From positions 62,001-126,000 of the forward strand of contig JAWHQI010000065.1 of NCBI GenBank assembly GCA_033032865.1: a DNA stretch of 64,000 nucleotides. Direction: 5' to 3'. Source of the DNA: Dactylorhiza incarnata (Eukaryota; Streptophyta; Magnoliopsida; Asparagales; Orchidaceae). Below, one piece after another: positions 1 to 11,520 of the stretch. Every line of letters starts with the position of its first letter. The stretch's first letter is position 1. The notes under the pieces were generated by a model. That model was given only the letters and a program-made list of their open reading frames with translations, did not search any database and was not told the DNA's origin. Made by a program: the position numbers and the translations under genes.

Positions 1-420
1 CGACAAGATGCGTTCGACGAACGAGGGGTTCCGTTCGACGAAATCTCCTGCGCTCGACGAACTTGAGCTCGACAAGCTGCGTTCGACGAACGAGGGGTTC
101 CGTTCGACGAAATCTCCTGCGCTCGATGAACTTGGGCTCGACAAGCTGCGTTCGACGAATGAGGAGTTCTGTTCGACGAACTGAGCCCGCGCTCGACGAC
201 ATTGTGCCCGACAACTGCGTTCGACGAATGTGAAGCTCCGTTCGACGAAATCGATTCCATTCGACGAAAGTTGGTTCTGTCACGATCCTTGGCGGTATGC
301 ACGATCCTGACAGTTGCGGCTTTTCCGTTCGACGATGGGTGCGTTCGACGAAGGCGTGTTCGACGAAATCAGTCCCGTTCGACGAAATTGGTTCTGTCAC
401 GCTCCCGACTTTATGCACGA
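1..420 (+). repeat. TTCGACGAA-motif cluster with a 69-bp tandem unit
   Basis: From position 1 a unit of about 69 bp repeats roughly three times (CGACAAG starts at 1, 70, 139, and a decayed one near 209). Each unit holds four variants of TTCGACGAA or CTCGACGA, at spacings of about 21, 19, 15 and 14 bp. Single motifs continue to about 385. The motif TTCGNCGAA is a near-perfect palindrome containing two CpGs. The cluster lies in the part of the LTR that would be U3. The short open frame through it is a by-product of the repeat. Confidence 0.8.
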
Positions 421-779
421 TGTCAGCAACTGCCGTACACGATTTCACTAACGCCGGGCGGTATCCTTAACGCGCGCGTTAGCTTCCGAGGCTATTTAAT
501 GTACATCCCCTTTCATTCTCAATGAAAATAGATGATTCCTGAATTCTGATACTTTGGAGAGAGGTTCGTGCACAGCAATTAAGAGATCTCCCTTGGGCTA
601 ACATGAAGATCTAAAGAAGATTTTGAAGGAGAAGGTCTACAACGCATATTCCATACGAAGGACGATCGTTTCAAGAATGCCAACATCTACATCGACTTCG
701 TCGTCACCTTCAGAATTTCTTGGCGAGTTTCTCTTTACTTATCTTGTAATATTTTATTTTTCCTTTTGTATTTTGTGTG

Positions 780-990
780 GAGAAATCGTTCGGTGAGAAC
801 GTCGGATTCCGGGAAGGATTCCGTGGGTAAATTCGCCTTGTGTTGGCGACTAGGTCCTTGTGCGGCTTAGGGGTAATTCGCCGCCTTGTGCGTGGCGACT
901 AGGTCAAGGGTAGATCTAGGGGGTGGCTAGAGGCCTTATCTGGGGATAGATAGGCTATAGCCAACCAGTCCTTGGGAGAAGGACCGGTGA
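780..990 (+). repeat. Hairpin-rich U5-like segment of the LTR
   Basis: Consecutive inverted repeats can be read: GTTC/GAAC near 790, CGCC/GGCG twice between about 833 and 905, and GTCCTT/AAGGAC near 968-985. The same CGCC-spacer-GGCG arrangement occurs in the LTRs of the copia at 27014-36033. Position and content parallel the hairpin arrays of the two other solo LTRs in this window. It is likely a structured part of the retrotransposon leader RNA, which is an inference. Confidence 0.5.
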
Positions 991-1537
991 AACAACAAAA
1001 AGTGTTTTTATATATTTTCGCATTGATTTCTAGCGTTATAGAAATTAAACATTTGGGTATTCAATTTATTATGAAATAAAATCATGTCTTTTAATGTTCT
1101 ATTCAATTGATTTTATTTCCTCTTCAAGAATGTTTTAATTTCTATTTTCATCAAAGTATTAAAATTAACATTTGTATAATTATCTTTGAAATACAATAAT
1201 TATTTTCATTATCTCTGATTTTCTGGAATTGTATTTCATTTGAGATTTCATAAGTAAAATCACTGTGGCAATCATTTTGTTCTGAGGAATATTCTCTGGA
1301 GAGCTAACGCCCAGCGTTAGGACTTAACGTCAGGCATTAGCAACAGTCAACAAAAAGTTTTGTTTCAATTATTTAAAAAGGAATCTTCATTACAATCCTA
1401 TCTGGAATATTAAAATATATTTTTCTATAAAATATTCTGAAACTTCAGTCTCAAACTCTGATAAATTTAATTAGGATCTAAATTCCATAAAACCCTTATT
1501 CACCCCCCCCCCTCCAAGGGCGCCGTAAGATCCAACA

Positions 1538-4500
1538 CTACCATCTGATTTGCTTTAGGATTCGTGCTAAATCATGTGGTATAAATCTTTATGAAATTGA
1601 ATTTTCTATCACATATGTTGTTGTACATAGATTAATTTATTAAAAATACTTAGGGCCCTCTACAGAAAAAGTAGCCAACACCAAAGTTGTAGCCCTTGGA
1701 GTCTACTTTAGTCTAAAATTGATTTCCGCCCAGAAGGAGCTCTGTAGCTCCCTGTAGGTCCATTTTGGTGGGACTGGTCCTTAGGGTAGGACAACCACCA
1801 TTTCTTGAATAACTTTTGATTGGGAAATGATATTGACTTGAAAATTGAAACCTATGCTATTTGTACCTACACGCTTAACATATCCAAAGATGGGAATTCT
1901 AGGAGAACATTTTTCTAAGGTTTTTGTAATAATTTAATAATTAATATATTATTTAATTATAGGGTCTAATGACCTCCAATCCCCTCCAAATTTTTGTGGG
2001 TTCTCTTTAAGGTTATTATATGACCCTGGTACAAATGTTAGCCCAATTGGTACTGATTTGGTTGGGTAATTTGTTAACCCAATTTGGTCAAACTAGGTCA
2101 AACTAGATCAAAAATGCACATGATGGAATTAGGTGGTCAAATCTCATCCAAGCGGTGTGAAACTTTGTCCACTGGTTTAGAATCACATAAGACACCCCCA
2201 TGAGTAATTTGGGGTGATGAGTGGTGGATATGCCCTAGGACCCTAGTTTTAACCTTAGGGTTGCACTTTAAGCCTTGTGAAGGACATAGGGGCATATGTC
2301 CTTGAATGGTCATGAAACTTGGTAGATAAGTTCATATGGTGTAATTATTCCCTAGGAAATTTTAAGGGAATTTTAGGACCACTTATCCCCTCTGATTTAG
2401 GTTATAACCATTTTTGGGAACCTCCTTATAAGAGAAATTTACAGGCTCAAATGACCTTGGATGTTAATTAAAGTTTGGTGGTGCCCTCATAATCATGTAA
2501 TAGATCTCTGGTAATTTTTTGTGTAATTGTTTAATTAATTTAATTAGCACTTCATTCACAAGTCATCTATTTGGTCTTAAGAATATAATAAATAATTAAG
2601 GGCCAAATACCCTCTGAAAATTTATGAAACTTGGTGGTAGGACATTTTAGGGCTATATAGAGCTCTGTGAATTTTTGTATAATTTTTAGAATCATTCATC
2701 AGTAGGTTCCTTCACAAAGATCCCTAGAATGAGTTTACTTGGAATATTTATTTATGTGATTAATTAGTCTTGATAAATTCTGGAATTTGGCCAGTAGACT
2801 TTTCTGGTTAGTATGAAGGTCTGGTAATTTTCCCATAATTGTTAGACAAGTATGATTGGTGGTTCCTTCTTTAAATTCTAATTTGGGATAATTGTTCAAT
2901 ATCATAATTAGAGGCCAACCCCTTACTGCAAAATTTTGATATTATGTATTTGTTGTTATTTTGACTTCATAGATTTTCCATAATTTTGTGGAGACAATAT
3001 CATAAGAGGATTTTATACTTCATGTTCAATTTCATACTGGGTCAATGTTGAGGAAAATTATAATAAATGCCAATTAAATAAGGAAAAATATGATCCTCTG
3101 GATTTAGTCTTAGAATATCATTGGGTCTACGTATAGTAAAACTGTAAAACTTGGGTAAATTGAAGACCAGTAGGTGGGAATGGAAGGTAGATGGTATACC
3201 TAGCCTGATTGAAGTGATTTGAGGTTACCAAAAGGAGTTATGAGATGAGAGTGTGCTTGGTGAGTTAAGGGTAAAGTTGTGCCCGGGATTGACGAAAGAT
3301 CGTCGTTCCCGTGGGGAGTCAGAAAACACTTAGGAGGTTAATTCAAGTGCAATGTTAAGAGGGGTATTCTTATGGGTAGATACCAATAACATTAAGAGCC
3401 TTGGAAAGGGAGCTTTGGGGTGTCATACCATTATAGTTTCTAGTACAGTAGTGAGCCCCTTACAGGGTAATCATCAGAAAGTCCAAGATTAACCATAAAT
3501 TGCAGGGATAAGTTGATGTACAAGATTAGCTTAATAATACACTCACCCACACCCCGTTGTTACGAGTATATTAGTCGGTTTGGTCTTACGAGCGGTAGCC
3601 TCGGTGATTGTAGCGACAGACTAATTAGTCTGGTGAGCTTATGACTCTGTAATGTTTGTTGGTGCGGACGGGTTGGTCCGGCGAGCCGGTGGCTCAGAAG
3701 GATATGGTGACGGGCGGGTTAGCCCGGGGAGCTTATGGCTCGGAGATAGATGGTAAACATATTTGCATGTGCATCAAGGTGGTGGGTCTCCGGTATTAGA
3801 CAGTCGTTCACACCGACGTCAATACGTTGACTCGGCAAGTGTGAAATTTGCACTTAGCCACGAATGTCTGGCGGTCCAGCCAGTAAGAGTACGCAGATGC
3901 TCCGCGGTTTTGTGTTGAGGCGTACGATAAGTCTAGGTTAGGTAGTGTGAATGCCAACCTAGAGGTGGGGGATGCCCAACCCACCGCTTCTGTTTGCCAT
4001 TATGGGAGTATCCTAGGAGTCTTGCTAGCTCCAAAGAGGGGGAACTAAAGGTCTGTGCGCATAGAGTCGAAGTGTGTGAGTTGCACTTGTATGAACATAT
4101 CATTAAATTGCATAAATCTGCATGTCATGGCATAAGCATTGCATTTCAACCCCTACCCCTATCGTATAAATTGGTTATGAGACATTTTATACGATAGGCC
4201 CTGCTAAACGACCCCTTGGTCTATAGGTTTGTATGGGCATTCCTATAAATAAATGGTTACATTTCTATTGTGTACTTATCTTTACCTACTGTTCTTTACT
4301 TGCTTTTTACCATGCTTTATATTTCTGCTTCAATTATCTATATACACATGTGTAGTTGTAGACATTTCCTGTAGACAAGATCCGTCGTCATCTGCTTTGT
4401 TTTATACCCCTTGCTGTCCTCCGCTTCATCCTCCCGCACAGTGCCTAGGAGCCATTGGGGGTGGGGAACATAAAGCTTAGTCTTTTTGACTAACGGTCGG

Positions 4501-4903
4501 TGGACCATATCATTTTAGGGGATCGAAGAGACGCAGCAACACTAGAGGTCGGTGCAGACGGAGGCGGGCCAGTATAGTACAGGAGCACCAGTTCCAGGAT
4601 TAGTGAGTGATTAGTAGTTAGCTTCCACAAGTGATCTTGTAGTGAGGACATGATGTACTGGGCATGAGCCCTTTTATTATTGTAATCTTTTATTTCAGTT
4701 ATATCATGTGGACATATATATATAGCTTGTGATTTGTGGACTTGAACTTCTATTGTTCGTTTATACTTTTCTTCTTCTGTGATCGATATGGCCGGCAAGA
4801 TCGACGCTTTGTAGTGGCGACCTTGCCATGTGTTGGTGCCACCGCAAAGCGGCGGTTCTGGGTATAAGACCCGGTTTTGAAAGGAAAAAAATGGGGTCTT
4901 ACA
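1538..4903 (+). mobile_element. Ty3-gypsy (Tekay-like) LTR, 3' part, subfamily C
   Basis: This is homologous along its length to the 3' two-thirds of the LTRs at 5909-12329 and 15026-19733. Shared landmarks are the 'ccccttggtctataggt...gtatg' block (about 4211-4235), the 'ttttgactaacggtc' block (about 4483-4499), and the end '...cataagacccggtt...ggggtcttaca' at 4903. It is clearly more diverged than those two are from each other. No primer-binding site follows, so it is a 3' LTR or a solo LTR. Its 5' portion is cut off by the copia LTR at 1-1537. Short open frames inside it show no conserved domain and are not annotated. Confidence 0.65.
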
Positions 4904-4975
4904 CTAAGTAGGAAATTAGTTACCCATGATGAGAGTAGAGACAATAAAAAAGAGAGAGATTATCGTTTTCATTGA
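4904..4975. other. 72-bp spacer between two gypsy LTRs
   Basis: A short AT-rich stretch (ctaagtagg...gttttcattga) lies between the end of one LTR (TTACA at 4903) and the start of the next (TGTAACATCC at 4976). Nothing recognisable is seen in it. It may be old host sequence or a target flank. Confidence 0.4.
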
Positions 4976-5908
4976 TGTAACATCCCCTTTGCTTCTAGGC
5001 CCCTAGTGTGAATTATGTCATGACAAGTGTCATGACATGTGATCTAGAGCAGAAATTTGACCATAGAAGCTTAGGTGACCAAATGAAATCACCTAAACCA
5101 CCCTTGACCTAACTAGGTCAACCAACCATGGTATGGCCCGATTAGACTCCAATTTACCAAATTGACCTCACCCATACCCTCCTAACCACTAAGGGAGGTC
5201 ACTAGGTCAATAATGACTCATTGGGCTCACCCAATTTCATGAAATTGACCAAAGTCAACTTTGGGTCAACTTAACCCAATTCAACCATATATAATTGACT
5301 CAATTGGACTTCAATCGATCAAATTGACCCCACCGCCACCTTCCTAACCCTATTAGGGAGTCAATGGACCATAAACCACATAATGGGGTCAGCCAAATCC
5401 CCCAATTTGACCAAAGTCAAACTTAGGTCAATTTAGGTCAAATCAACCCCAAATGGATCAATTAGCCCAATATGGACCCCACCATGAACCAATCAACACT
5501 GGATGGTTCCATGAAACCCATGACCACACAATTGATTCAACTCCACCATTGGTTGACCAAGTCAACCATGAAAGTCAACATTGGTCAAAATAGACCTAAA
5601 ATAGGAAATTAAGGAATTTGATTTATTTCCATGGGCTAATGCCCACATGGGCAGCCCATATTGCAAGCCCACCATCATATTAAACCCCCCTGACCTCTGA
5701 AATCGAATTAGGATGATATGGCATGGTGGATTTAAGGTTTTTCCCAATTTTTGGGAAAGGAATCAATGTGCATTCATGGCTTGAATGCCAATTAACATTC
5801 AAATTCCCTCCCAATACATCTCCCTCACTCCCCCTTTTAATTCCAACCATTTTCCAGCTTCCCCATGCCAGCTGGTGGAGGAATTCAAAGGGTTTTACCC
5901 ATGGCCGA
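4976..5908 (+). mobile_element. Ty3-gypsy LTR B, 5' part (split by insertion)
   Basis: It starts with TGTAACATCCCC, the LTR start also seen at 5909 and 15026. It has the same sequence style (many 'ttgaccaaagtcaac' and 'ccaaatt' words) but is diverged from them. It stops at 5908, where an internal LTR-start (TGTAACATCCC) begins. The matching remainder resumes at 20129: the word order around 5860-5908 and 20129-20200 is collinear with 6600-6810 of the inner LTR, with about 100-120 bp missing. I therefore read 4976-5908 and 20129-27013 as one LTR split by the element between them. Confidence 0.6.
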
Positions 5909-6493
5909 TGTAACATCCCTATTCTTTCTAGACCCCCTTGTGTTAGGGTTAAGACTCTGGTAATGACTAGGGGTCATGAGATGACCCTAGGCTAGGTTGA
6001 ACATACACAAATTGTTAGGAGCACCCCAAAAGTGCATATGTCAATTCAACCCTAATTGGCTCAATTAGGTTGCTCATGGTCAAATTGACTCTACCCTTGA
6101 CCTTATGATGTCATAGGGGACCCAATAGACCCAAAAGCCCCATCATGGAGCAACCAATTTGACCAAAGTCAAACCTAGGCCAATTTAGGTCAAACCTACA
6201 CCTTTTGGATAAATTGGCCCAATTGGGACACCACCATGACCCAACTAACTTTGGGTGGTGTTAAGGGACCCAAGACACACCCCTTGAACCAGTCAACCCA
6301 TCAGTTGACCAAGTCTACACCTCAAGTCAACCTTGGTCAAACCTAGCCTAAAAAGGAGAATTAAGCCCAAGTTGATTTCAATGGGCTAAGGCTTGGACCA
6401 AGGCCCATCCTACAATCCATTAGGATTATTTTATTTTATTTTATCTGATTAAATGGGTTTAATGGTGGAATTAATGAATTTTTCCCCTTAATG

Positions 6494-6494
6494 A

Positions 6495-6538
<44 letters not shown>
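6494..6538 (+). repeat. (GA)n microsatellite
   Basis: A run of about 45 bases consists of GA repeats with two interruptions. The matching site in the second LTR (15619-15642) is shorter, so it has changed length since the two LTRs split. Confidence 0.85.
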
Positions 6539-6540
<2 letters not shown>

Positions 6541-9500
6541 GAGTAATGGAGGGAGGCCATGGGGCACACTCTTCCTCTTCACCAAGCCCACCATTCATCT
6601 TCCCTGATGCTTGCGAGGAGATTCCCCATCAATTACAACCCACAACCATCAAAGAGGGGTCATTAATGACATGACCGAATTCTTTTCCCCTCAAATACCC
6701 CCTATACAGCCCCCCATTCTCAAATCCAACTCCACCATTAGCTTCAAAAGGAGGATGACAGTCGAAATCATATATTGGATTGAAGGTTTTGGTGGAGAAT
6801 CAAGGATTCAGCAAGGAGGAGCTTAGAGGAGGACGGAAATGGCGCACCACCGCCGCCACCGTCGTCGGGCTCCAATAAAGGTCCATTTCTCTTTCTCTCC
6901 CCTTGTGCTAGTATCCTAGATCGATTAGGAGAGACATCGGGCTCAATAGAGCCCGATCCAAGGAGAAAAATTTCAGAAATTTCCATGGAAATTTGGAGTT
7001 GCGAGTTCGCCGGAAACGATCTCTCCGGTGGTCGTGCCTCCGCCCGACGTTAGCCGCCGCCTCAACGGAGGTGGTGGTGGTGGTGGTCGGCTGGGGAGGT
7101 GGCCGGGTGGCCGGAATTAAGGGCTGGAAAAGCTCCAGGTCGGGCAAATCATGGCTGTTGGCTGGAGGTAGAAGAGATAATCAGAGCCGTTGATTTGGAC
7201 AGAATAATTAATATATAAATTATTATGTGTATTTGGTCATCTATAAATGAGATTTTTGCTCCTTAAAAATGAGGCCTTTAGAGGCCATTTCAAGAAAAGT
7301 GACCAGAGACAAGTTGTAGATTTTTGTGTCTAGTTTAATTTAAAATTTATTTGAGCCAGTTTGGCCCACTGGTTTGACCGCAACACTCATTTTGGTGCAA
7401 GGTATTACAAGGTTGACCATAAATTAAAATGGGTTCCCCCACTAAAATATTCATCCAAATGCTTTGAAATTTGGACCATAGGCTAGTTATACTAACACAC
7501 ACATCATATCCAAAAATGGGAATTTTTGGAGATGATTTTTCTATTGTTTTTGTAAACATTTAATAATTCATGTATGAATTAGTTAGAGGGTCTATGGACC
7601 TCAAAACCCTCCAAAATTTTGGTAGGCGATTCTAGGGGTAATCATATGACCCTGGTAAAAATTTCAGCACCTTTGGAGTTGATTTGACTAGGTATTATAG
7701 TGTTTCAAATTGGTCAACTAAGAGAAAAATTAGGTCAATATACCCAAGTGCTCTTGATGGATTTGAGGGGCCAATCCTCATCCAAATGTGGTGAAACTTT
7801 GACAACTACTTTGATATCACATAAAACACCCTCACAAATGGTTTTTGGTGGTTTGGTGTTGATATGCCCTAAAATTCTAGTTTGAACCCTAGGTTGCTCA
7901 TATGAGCATTGTGAAGGACATGGGGTCACATGTCCTTGGAATGACTTGAAAATTGGTAGGTAGTTTCATGAGGTGGAAATAAGTCCGGGATAATTTTTCT
8001 AGAATTTTTAGTAATTTTAATGCCCACTGAATTGCTTATTATTTAATTAGGTCACCTTCCTTCAAAATGAAATTACATGTCCATACATGCTAGGATGATT
8101 ATGAAACTTTGTTAGTGAGTTTATATTGATGATATTATTATCTGATAATTTTTCTATGAATTTTTTATTGATATATATAGTACTTTTTTCACAACACCCA
8201 ATATTTGCCCGAGTTGTAAGAAAATTAATTATAGGTTTAATACTCACTGGAAAATTACGAAACTTGGTCAGAGGACTTTTTAGCGCAGACATCAATTATT
8301 TGGGTGATCAAAGGAATTTTAAATATTATTATTTTTGGCCAATAGACTTCACTGGCCATCATAGACCTCTGGAAAGTTTATCATAATTTTTAGATGAATA
8401 ATTTTAGTACTTCCTTCATGATCCTATCTATTTGGTTAATTGTTTAATGTTCTATTTGGAGATCAAAACTTGTCTGGAAACTAGTGATATTCATACCTTG
8501 CTGTTATTTTGTTATTATAAAGTTGTGAGAATTTTATCGAGGTCATTGCTTGTCAGAATCTCATACTTCATGTTCAAATCTATAGGTGGTCTGATTTTAG
8601 GAAAATTATTTTAATGATCAAATAAATTAGGAAAATTACAAGTTTATGAACTTAGGCTTAGAATGTCATGATGGACGCCCAATAAAAATCTTAGAGCTTC
8701 TAGATGAGAATTTGGAGTTTTCTGTTTTTATCCATCATGTAGTTCAAATGGTCTGTGTATAGTGAAAATGCTGAATTAGGATAAACATGTAGGTCTTATA
8801 TGTGGAGTTAAAGAAGTTGGTGCACTTAGACTGACTGGGTTTGGAAGGGTTCACCAAAAAGAGGGTAGGAGTGAGATGCTTGGTTGACTAGGAGGCAAGA
8901 TTGTACTCAGGATCGACGATAGATCGTCCTTCCCTTGGGATGTCATAAAACACTTAGGGTAGTTCAAGTGTAATGGTAAGATGGGTATGATTATGGGTAA
9001 TTACCAATAATAGTAAGTGTCTTGGAAATGGAGCTTTGGGATTCAGCCCATCGTAGCTCCTAGTACCGCTGCGAGCCCCTCATAGGGTACTCCTCGGGAA
9101 GTTCAAGATTAACCCTAAATCGTAGGATTAAACTATTAAGCAAGATTAACTCTTAATAATGCACATTCACACACCCCGTTGTTATGGGAGGTTAGCCTGG
9201 TTTAGTCTCACGAGTTGTAGGCTCAGTGGTTGTAGAGACGGGCTGGATGGTCCGACGAGCCAGTGACTCGGAAGGTTGTTGTGACAGACGGGTTAGTCCA
9301 GGGAGCCGAGGGCTCGAAGATTTATAAATATTCATGGTTGCATGTGCATAAAGGTGGTGGGTCTTCGGTATTGGACGACCGTTCACACCGACGTTGATAC
9401 GTTGACTCGGCAAGTGTGGTTTTGCACTTAGCCAATGAAAGACTGGTGGACCAGCCAGCAAGAGTATGCATGCGCTCCGCGGTTGTGTTCTTCGCGTTGA

Positions 9501-9776
9501 GGCATACGATATATCTAGGTTAGGTAGTGTGAATACCAACCTAGAGGTGGGCGAGGTCCAACCCACCGCTTCTGTTTTCCACTACGGGGGTATCCTGTGA
9601 GTCTTAGCTAGCTCCAAAAAGGGGGAACTAAAGGTCCATGCGCATAGAGTCGTGTGTGTGTGTTGCACTTGTGTGAACATTACATTAATCAACATAACAT
9701 TGCATGTCATAGCATAAACATTGCATTTCAACCCCTACCCCTATCGTATAAATTGGTATGAGACTTTTTATACGAT

Positions 9777-9781
9777 AGACC
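9777..9781. repeat. Target-site duplication AGACC, left arm
   Basis: AGACC directly precedes the TG of the solo LTR. The identical AGACC follows its CA end at 11516-11520. The uninterrupted paralogous site is visible at about 18958-18966, where no copia sequence is present. Confidence 0.95.
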
Positions 9782-10094
9782 TGTTGGGTATTGTAGCCAC
9801 AATGTCCTTGATTTGAAGAAGTCCTCTTCAAACTAAGATGAATTGTAGTGTATTTGATCATACATTTTAGATGTGGTCTTGCAGGTTCATATTGCTAAAG
9901 TGTAGACCAATGTCAGGTCAAAGTGGGTCAATAAGCACAGCTTCACACAATGTAATTCCTCATTGTGTGGAACATGGTGTTGACTCATGTGTGATCTCTC
10001 TATTGGGATACACTTCTTTGTCAAGCCTAATGAAGCTCATGGAAGGAGGTGCAGCTGATGATCAAGAAGGAGAAGTAATTTTTCCTACGTCTCT

Positions 10095-10590
10095 TTTCGA
10101 TCGACGAAAATCTGTGAATTCGTCGAGCTCCGTTAGACGAACAGAAGGGATTTCGTCGAGAGCCATTCATTGATCAGTTAAATTGAAGTTCTAAGTTCAG
10201 CGTTCGTCGAACTCCGTTCCACGAACTGATATATTTTCGTCGACCGCTGTTATTCTAAAGATTAAAGAAGTTCCGTTCGACGAATTCGACGAGCAATCCT
10301 TAAGTCGACGAATTCGTGAAGAACTTTCATTCTCGTTGTCGATATATATATTTTCTTCTCTTCTTTCTGTCTCCAGGCAAAACCCACGTTTGTTCGTCGA
10401 ATAAGACAACCCGTTCGACGAACTCTCTGAAGAATAAGCCAACCTCTTGAAGAAGTTCTCCTCAGCCCTTACAAGTTTTTAAGCCAAGTAAATTCGTCGA
10501 ATGAATTTAGCTACTTCGAAGAATTCGTCAGATCAAATACATTGCATCAACGAATTCATCGAATCATTAATGTCCCTCGACGAATGCTGA
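10095..10590 (+). repeat. Dispersed TTCGACGAA / TTCGTCGAA motifs
   Basis: About a dozen copies or near-copies of TTCGACGA or its reverse complement TTCGTCGA are scattered over 500 bp (for example near 10120, 10205, 10270-10290, 10390, 10415, 10490, 10570). Both orientations occur, unlike in 1-420 where one orientation dominates. They lie upstream of the TATA box, that is in the presumed U3 promoter region. Confidence 0.75.
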
Positions 10591-10685
10591 CAGAGCGCGT
10601 TTTGGCCGTCCGTCTGTTTATTTAGGTCTTCCTTCCACGCGGCCGTTTTTCATTAAATGACGCTTCTAGCCATTGGAGGAATGCT

Positions 10686-10693
10686 TATAAATA
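10686..10693 (+). promoter_or_regulatory. Putative LTR TATA box (TATAAATA)
   Basis: TATAAATA lies in an otherwise mixed-composition stretch about 900 bp into the LTR and upstream of the hairpin array. A transcript would start about 25-35 bp downstream. The assignment rests on sequence alone. Confidence 0.5.
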
Positions 10694-11080
10694 GCTAATA
10701 GATTATTTCCAATAATCGAAGAATCGTGATTTCGAAATAAAATAGTGGAAAAGATCGCAGAAGCGCTGTCGGGTTTGTTCGTTCTCGCAAAGCCCTAGTT
10801 ACCGCTGACAAAGCTTTCGATTGGATCTTCCTAAAGAAAAGAGTCAACTAGATCTCTGCTTTCTGATTTCATCAAGTTCCATTCAGTCTCCTAAGTTCTC
10901 AGATCAAGTTCTCTCAAGGTAAGATTTCTTCTTCCTTCCTTCAAAATCCAGATTTCTATTTCTCTCAAGGAAGAAGAAGATCTATCATTTTCAGATCTGA
11001 AGAAGAACCTCTACTGAAGTTCTAAGAAGATTGTTTCACAATCTAAAGTTTTTCTAAGATTTCTTTACAATATTCTTGTA

Positions 11081-11299
11081 GGAGTTTTACTCCGAGTTGT
11101 AGGAGAGTTATCTCCGAGCTTGTAGGAAGATTTTCTTCCGAGTTTGTAGGAGCGTTGTCTCTGAGTTGTAGGAAGCTTGCTTCCGAGTTGTAGGAGTTCT
11201 ACTCCGAGTTAGTAGGAAGGATTCCTTCCGAGTTGTAGGAGATTTTGTTCTCCGAGCTTGTAGGAGTTTGACTCCGAGTTGTAGGATCATTCTTGATCC
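11081..11299 (+). repeat. Array of ten covarying hairpins in the LTR
   Basis: Ten units with a period of 21-25 bp are joined by GAG(T/C)TTGTA-like linkers. Each holds an inverted repeat: 11081 GGAGT/ACTCC; 11102 GGAGA/TCTCC; 11125 GGAAGA/TCTTCC; 11149 GGAG/CTCT (one G-U); 11171 GGAAGC/GCTTCC; 11193 GGAGT/ACTCC; 11215 GGAAGGA/TCCTTCC; 11238 GGAGA/TCTCC; 11263 GGAGT/ACTCC; 11284 GGATCA/TGATCC. Loops are 1-6 bases. Stem sequences differ between units, yet both arms change together. The array is downstream of the TATA box, so it would be transcribed as part of the leader RNA (R/U5). Its role is unknown; packaging, dimerisation or translation control are possible. Confidence 0.85.
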
Positions 11300-11515
11300 G
11301 AGCCATAGTGAAGTAGCCTAGTCTAGCCGGGCGTGCTAGATAGGTGAGGTGGAAAGTGGACTACCCAAGATCGGGAACCACTATAAATCTCTGTGTTGTG
11401 TTGTGCTCTTTTGATTTCTGTGTGCTTTTATTTCTATATTTTAATTCCGCAAAAAGCCAAAGAAACCACATATTCACCCCCTCTAGGTGATTTAGGTAGC
11501 AACTAGATTCTTTCA

Positions 11516-11520
11516 AGACC
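11516..11520. repeat. Target-site duplication AGACC, right arm
   Basis: AGACC follows the CA end of the solo LTR and matches 9777-9781 exactly. The gypsy LTR continues after it. Confidence 0.95.

Larger units (their letters stand above)
1..1537 (+). mobile_element. SIRE-like Ty1-copia LTR, 3' part, probably solo
   Basis: The segment ends with TAAGATCCAACA after a C-rich stretch (cacccccc...ccaaggg). This matches the end of the complete copia LTR at 27014-28063 (acccccctctaagggcgc...gatccaaca). It also shares the block GGCGACTAGGTCCTTG plus GCGGCTTAGGGG (about 845-905) with that LTR. No primer-binding site follows at 1538, so this is either a 3' LTR or a solo LTR; its 5' end lies outside the window. 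The next bases (CTACC) would be one arm of the target duplication, but the other arm is not visible. The LTR interrupts a gypsy LTR that continues to 4903. Confidence 0.75.
9782..11515 (+). mobile_element. Solo SIRE-like Ty1-copia LTR (1,734 bp)
   Basis: It starts with TGTTGGGTATTG and ends with GATTCTTTCA, the canonical TG...CA, and is flanked by perfect 5-bp duplications AGACC. Near the 3' end it has 'ttcaccccctctaggtg' and 'gggaaccactataaatctctgtgt', both typical of SIRE/Maximus LTRs and shared in part with the reverse-strand LTR at 53865-55859. There is no internal region, so it arose by recombination between the two LTRs of a full element. It sits inside gypsy LTR A1 and is therefore younger than it. 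From 5' to 3' it holds a TTCGACGA-rich section, a TATA box, and a ten-hairpin array. Confidence 0.95.

Noticed and set aside
1..420. Regular TTCGACGAA repeats as a CRISPR array
   Set aside because: Spacing is 14-21 bp, spacers repeat with the unit, no cas genes are present, and the region is a plant LTR.
4253..4944. Short frames with hydrophobic stretches near the end of LTR C
   Set aside because: They lie in LTR sequence, are not conserved in LTR A, and have no domain.
6611..7193. Open frames in the GC-rich part of the gypsy LTR (and 15650-16317) as genes
   Set aside because: The two sister LTRs do not keep the same frames, and the proteins have no recognisable motif.
11081..11299. Hairpin array as a CRISPR-like or terminator array
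   Set aside because: The genome is a plant, the stems lack U-tracts, and the location within an LTR explains its context better.
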